Under the pieces are notes generated by a model. It had not been told where the DNA came from. It did no database searches and was given only the letters and a program-made list of their open reading frames with translations. From Bacillota bacterium (GTDB taxonomy: Bacteria > Bacillota > Negativicutes > Sporomusales > UBA7701), in the NCBI GenBank assembly GCA_023415075.1, contig JAEZLU010000111.1, positions 1-12,537 of the forward strand: a DNA stretch of 12,537 nucleotides, read 5' to 3'. Shown piece by piece: positions 12,182 through 12,537 of the stretch (its first letter is position 1; the number at the start of each line of letters is the position of its first letter). The position numbers and the translations under genes were made by a program.

Positions 12182-12413
12182 CTGGCTGCGACGAGCAGCC
12201 GGTAAAACAATCGAGGTCGCTCAGACGCGAGTATGGCAAGGCAACGAAGCCAGGCGAAGCGAATCAGCGACCGAGGAAAGTGTTCCTTGAAAACTGAACA
12301 ATGTAGGTAAGAATTATGCCAGATGTGCGGGCTGCACTTTCTCGCAAGAGAAGGACAGCAGTCAACTAATAATTCGATTTTAAAGAGCCATCAAAGGCTC
12401 CAAGAAATACAAT
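12182..12413 (+). other. Structured rRNA leader with boxA-like element
   Basis: This gene-free leader folds well. An 8-bp hairpin (12182-12189 with 12195-12202) opens it; GGTCGCT (12215-12221) pairs with AGCGACC (12266-12272) around a GC-rich interior. TGTTCCTTGAAAACT (12281-12295) resembles the Firmicutes boxA antitermination sequence. A hairpin with a GCAA tetraloop follows (stem TTCTC/GAGAA, 12339-12352, extended by GCTG/CAGC), then GAGCC/GGCTC (12385-12400). These parts fit antitermination and RNase III processing of pre-rRNA. Confidence 0.7.
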
Positions 12414-12537
12414 TTTTTGGAGAGTTTGATCCTGGCTCAGGACGAACGCTGGCGGCGTGCTTAACACATGCAAGTCGAACGGGGAGTTAGCAATAACTCC
12501 TAGTGGCGAACGGGTGAGTAACGCGTAGACAACCTAC
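12414..12537 (+). rRNA. 16S ribosomal RNA, 5' end (3' truncated by window edge)
   Basis: The universal 16S start AGAGTTTGATCCTGGCTCAG is at 12421-12440, followed by the conserved GACGAACGCTGGCGGCGTGC and TTAACACATGCAAGTCGAACG segments. Aligning with E. coli, where that motif begins at base 8, puts the mature 5' end near 12414. Only about 124 nt (through the V1 loop and GGCGAACGGGTGAGTAACGCGTAGACAACC) are in the window. The form of this segment is like that of Sporomusa-type Negativicutes, judged from memory only. Confidence 0.97.

Overview
The window looks like chromosomal DNA from a fairly GC-rich, Gram-negative-staining member of the Bacillota, most probably class Negativicutes (Sporomusaceae-like). 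The grounds are the first ~125 nt of a 16S rRNA gene at the right edge, strong AGGAGG-type ribosome-binding sites with many GTG and TTG starts, an NtrC/sigma-54 style of regulation, an Amidase_3 with sporulation-like features, and a Firmicutes-type boxA-like leader before the 16S gene. The lineage is an inference from these signs; no database search was made.

Left block (1-5161, plus strand). A 5'-truncated GAF-PAS histidine kinase, an NtrC-family sigma-54 activator (REC-AAA+-Fis HTH) and a receiver-PAS-PAS protein with no output domain form a tight signalling cluster ended by a hairpin. After a 250-bp regulatory gap come a WrbA-type flavodoxin-like quinone oxidoreductase gene and a 60-codon gene of unknown function. 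The gap carries a consensus-perfect sigma-54 -24/-12 promoter and, about 115 bp upstream of its predicted start, a 16-bp near-perfect palindrome suited to an activator site. The simplest reading is that the kinase/regulator pair switches on wrbA and the small gene. A 14-bp-stem bidirectional terminator separates these from the next genes.

Middle block (5162-8350, minus strand). In transcription order: an N-acetylmuramoyl-L-alanine amidase without a signal peptide, with a SigK-like element upstream; an apparently exported M3-family oligoendopeptidase F; and a 95-aa double zinc-ribbon protein. The zinc-ribbon gene has its own SigA-type promoter, whose -35 contains the pepF stop codon, and a 5' leader with a perfect 12-bp inverted repeat that would pair with part of its Shine-Dalgarno sequence.

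Right block (8475-12537, plus strand). Two radical SAM proteins of unknown substrate (a DUF4080-type with a B12-binding-like N-terminus, and a TIGR01212/YtqA-type) are joined by a TAATG overlap. They are followed by an AbrB-like antitoxin / Doc-like toxin pair, also joined by TAATG, in which the Doc Fic motif has lost its key histidine, aspartate and arginine. The last ~540 bp hold an rRNA operon control region: three SigA-type promoters, an attenuator-like structure, a folded leader with a boxA-like sequence, and the start of the 16S rRNA gene.

The best candidates for something new are the sigma-54/WrbA/small-protein circuit, the self-occluding leader of the zinc-ribbon gene, and the catalytically degenerate Doc.
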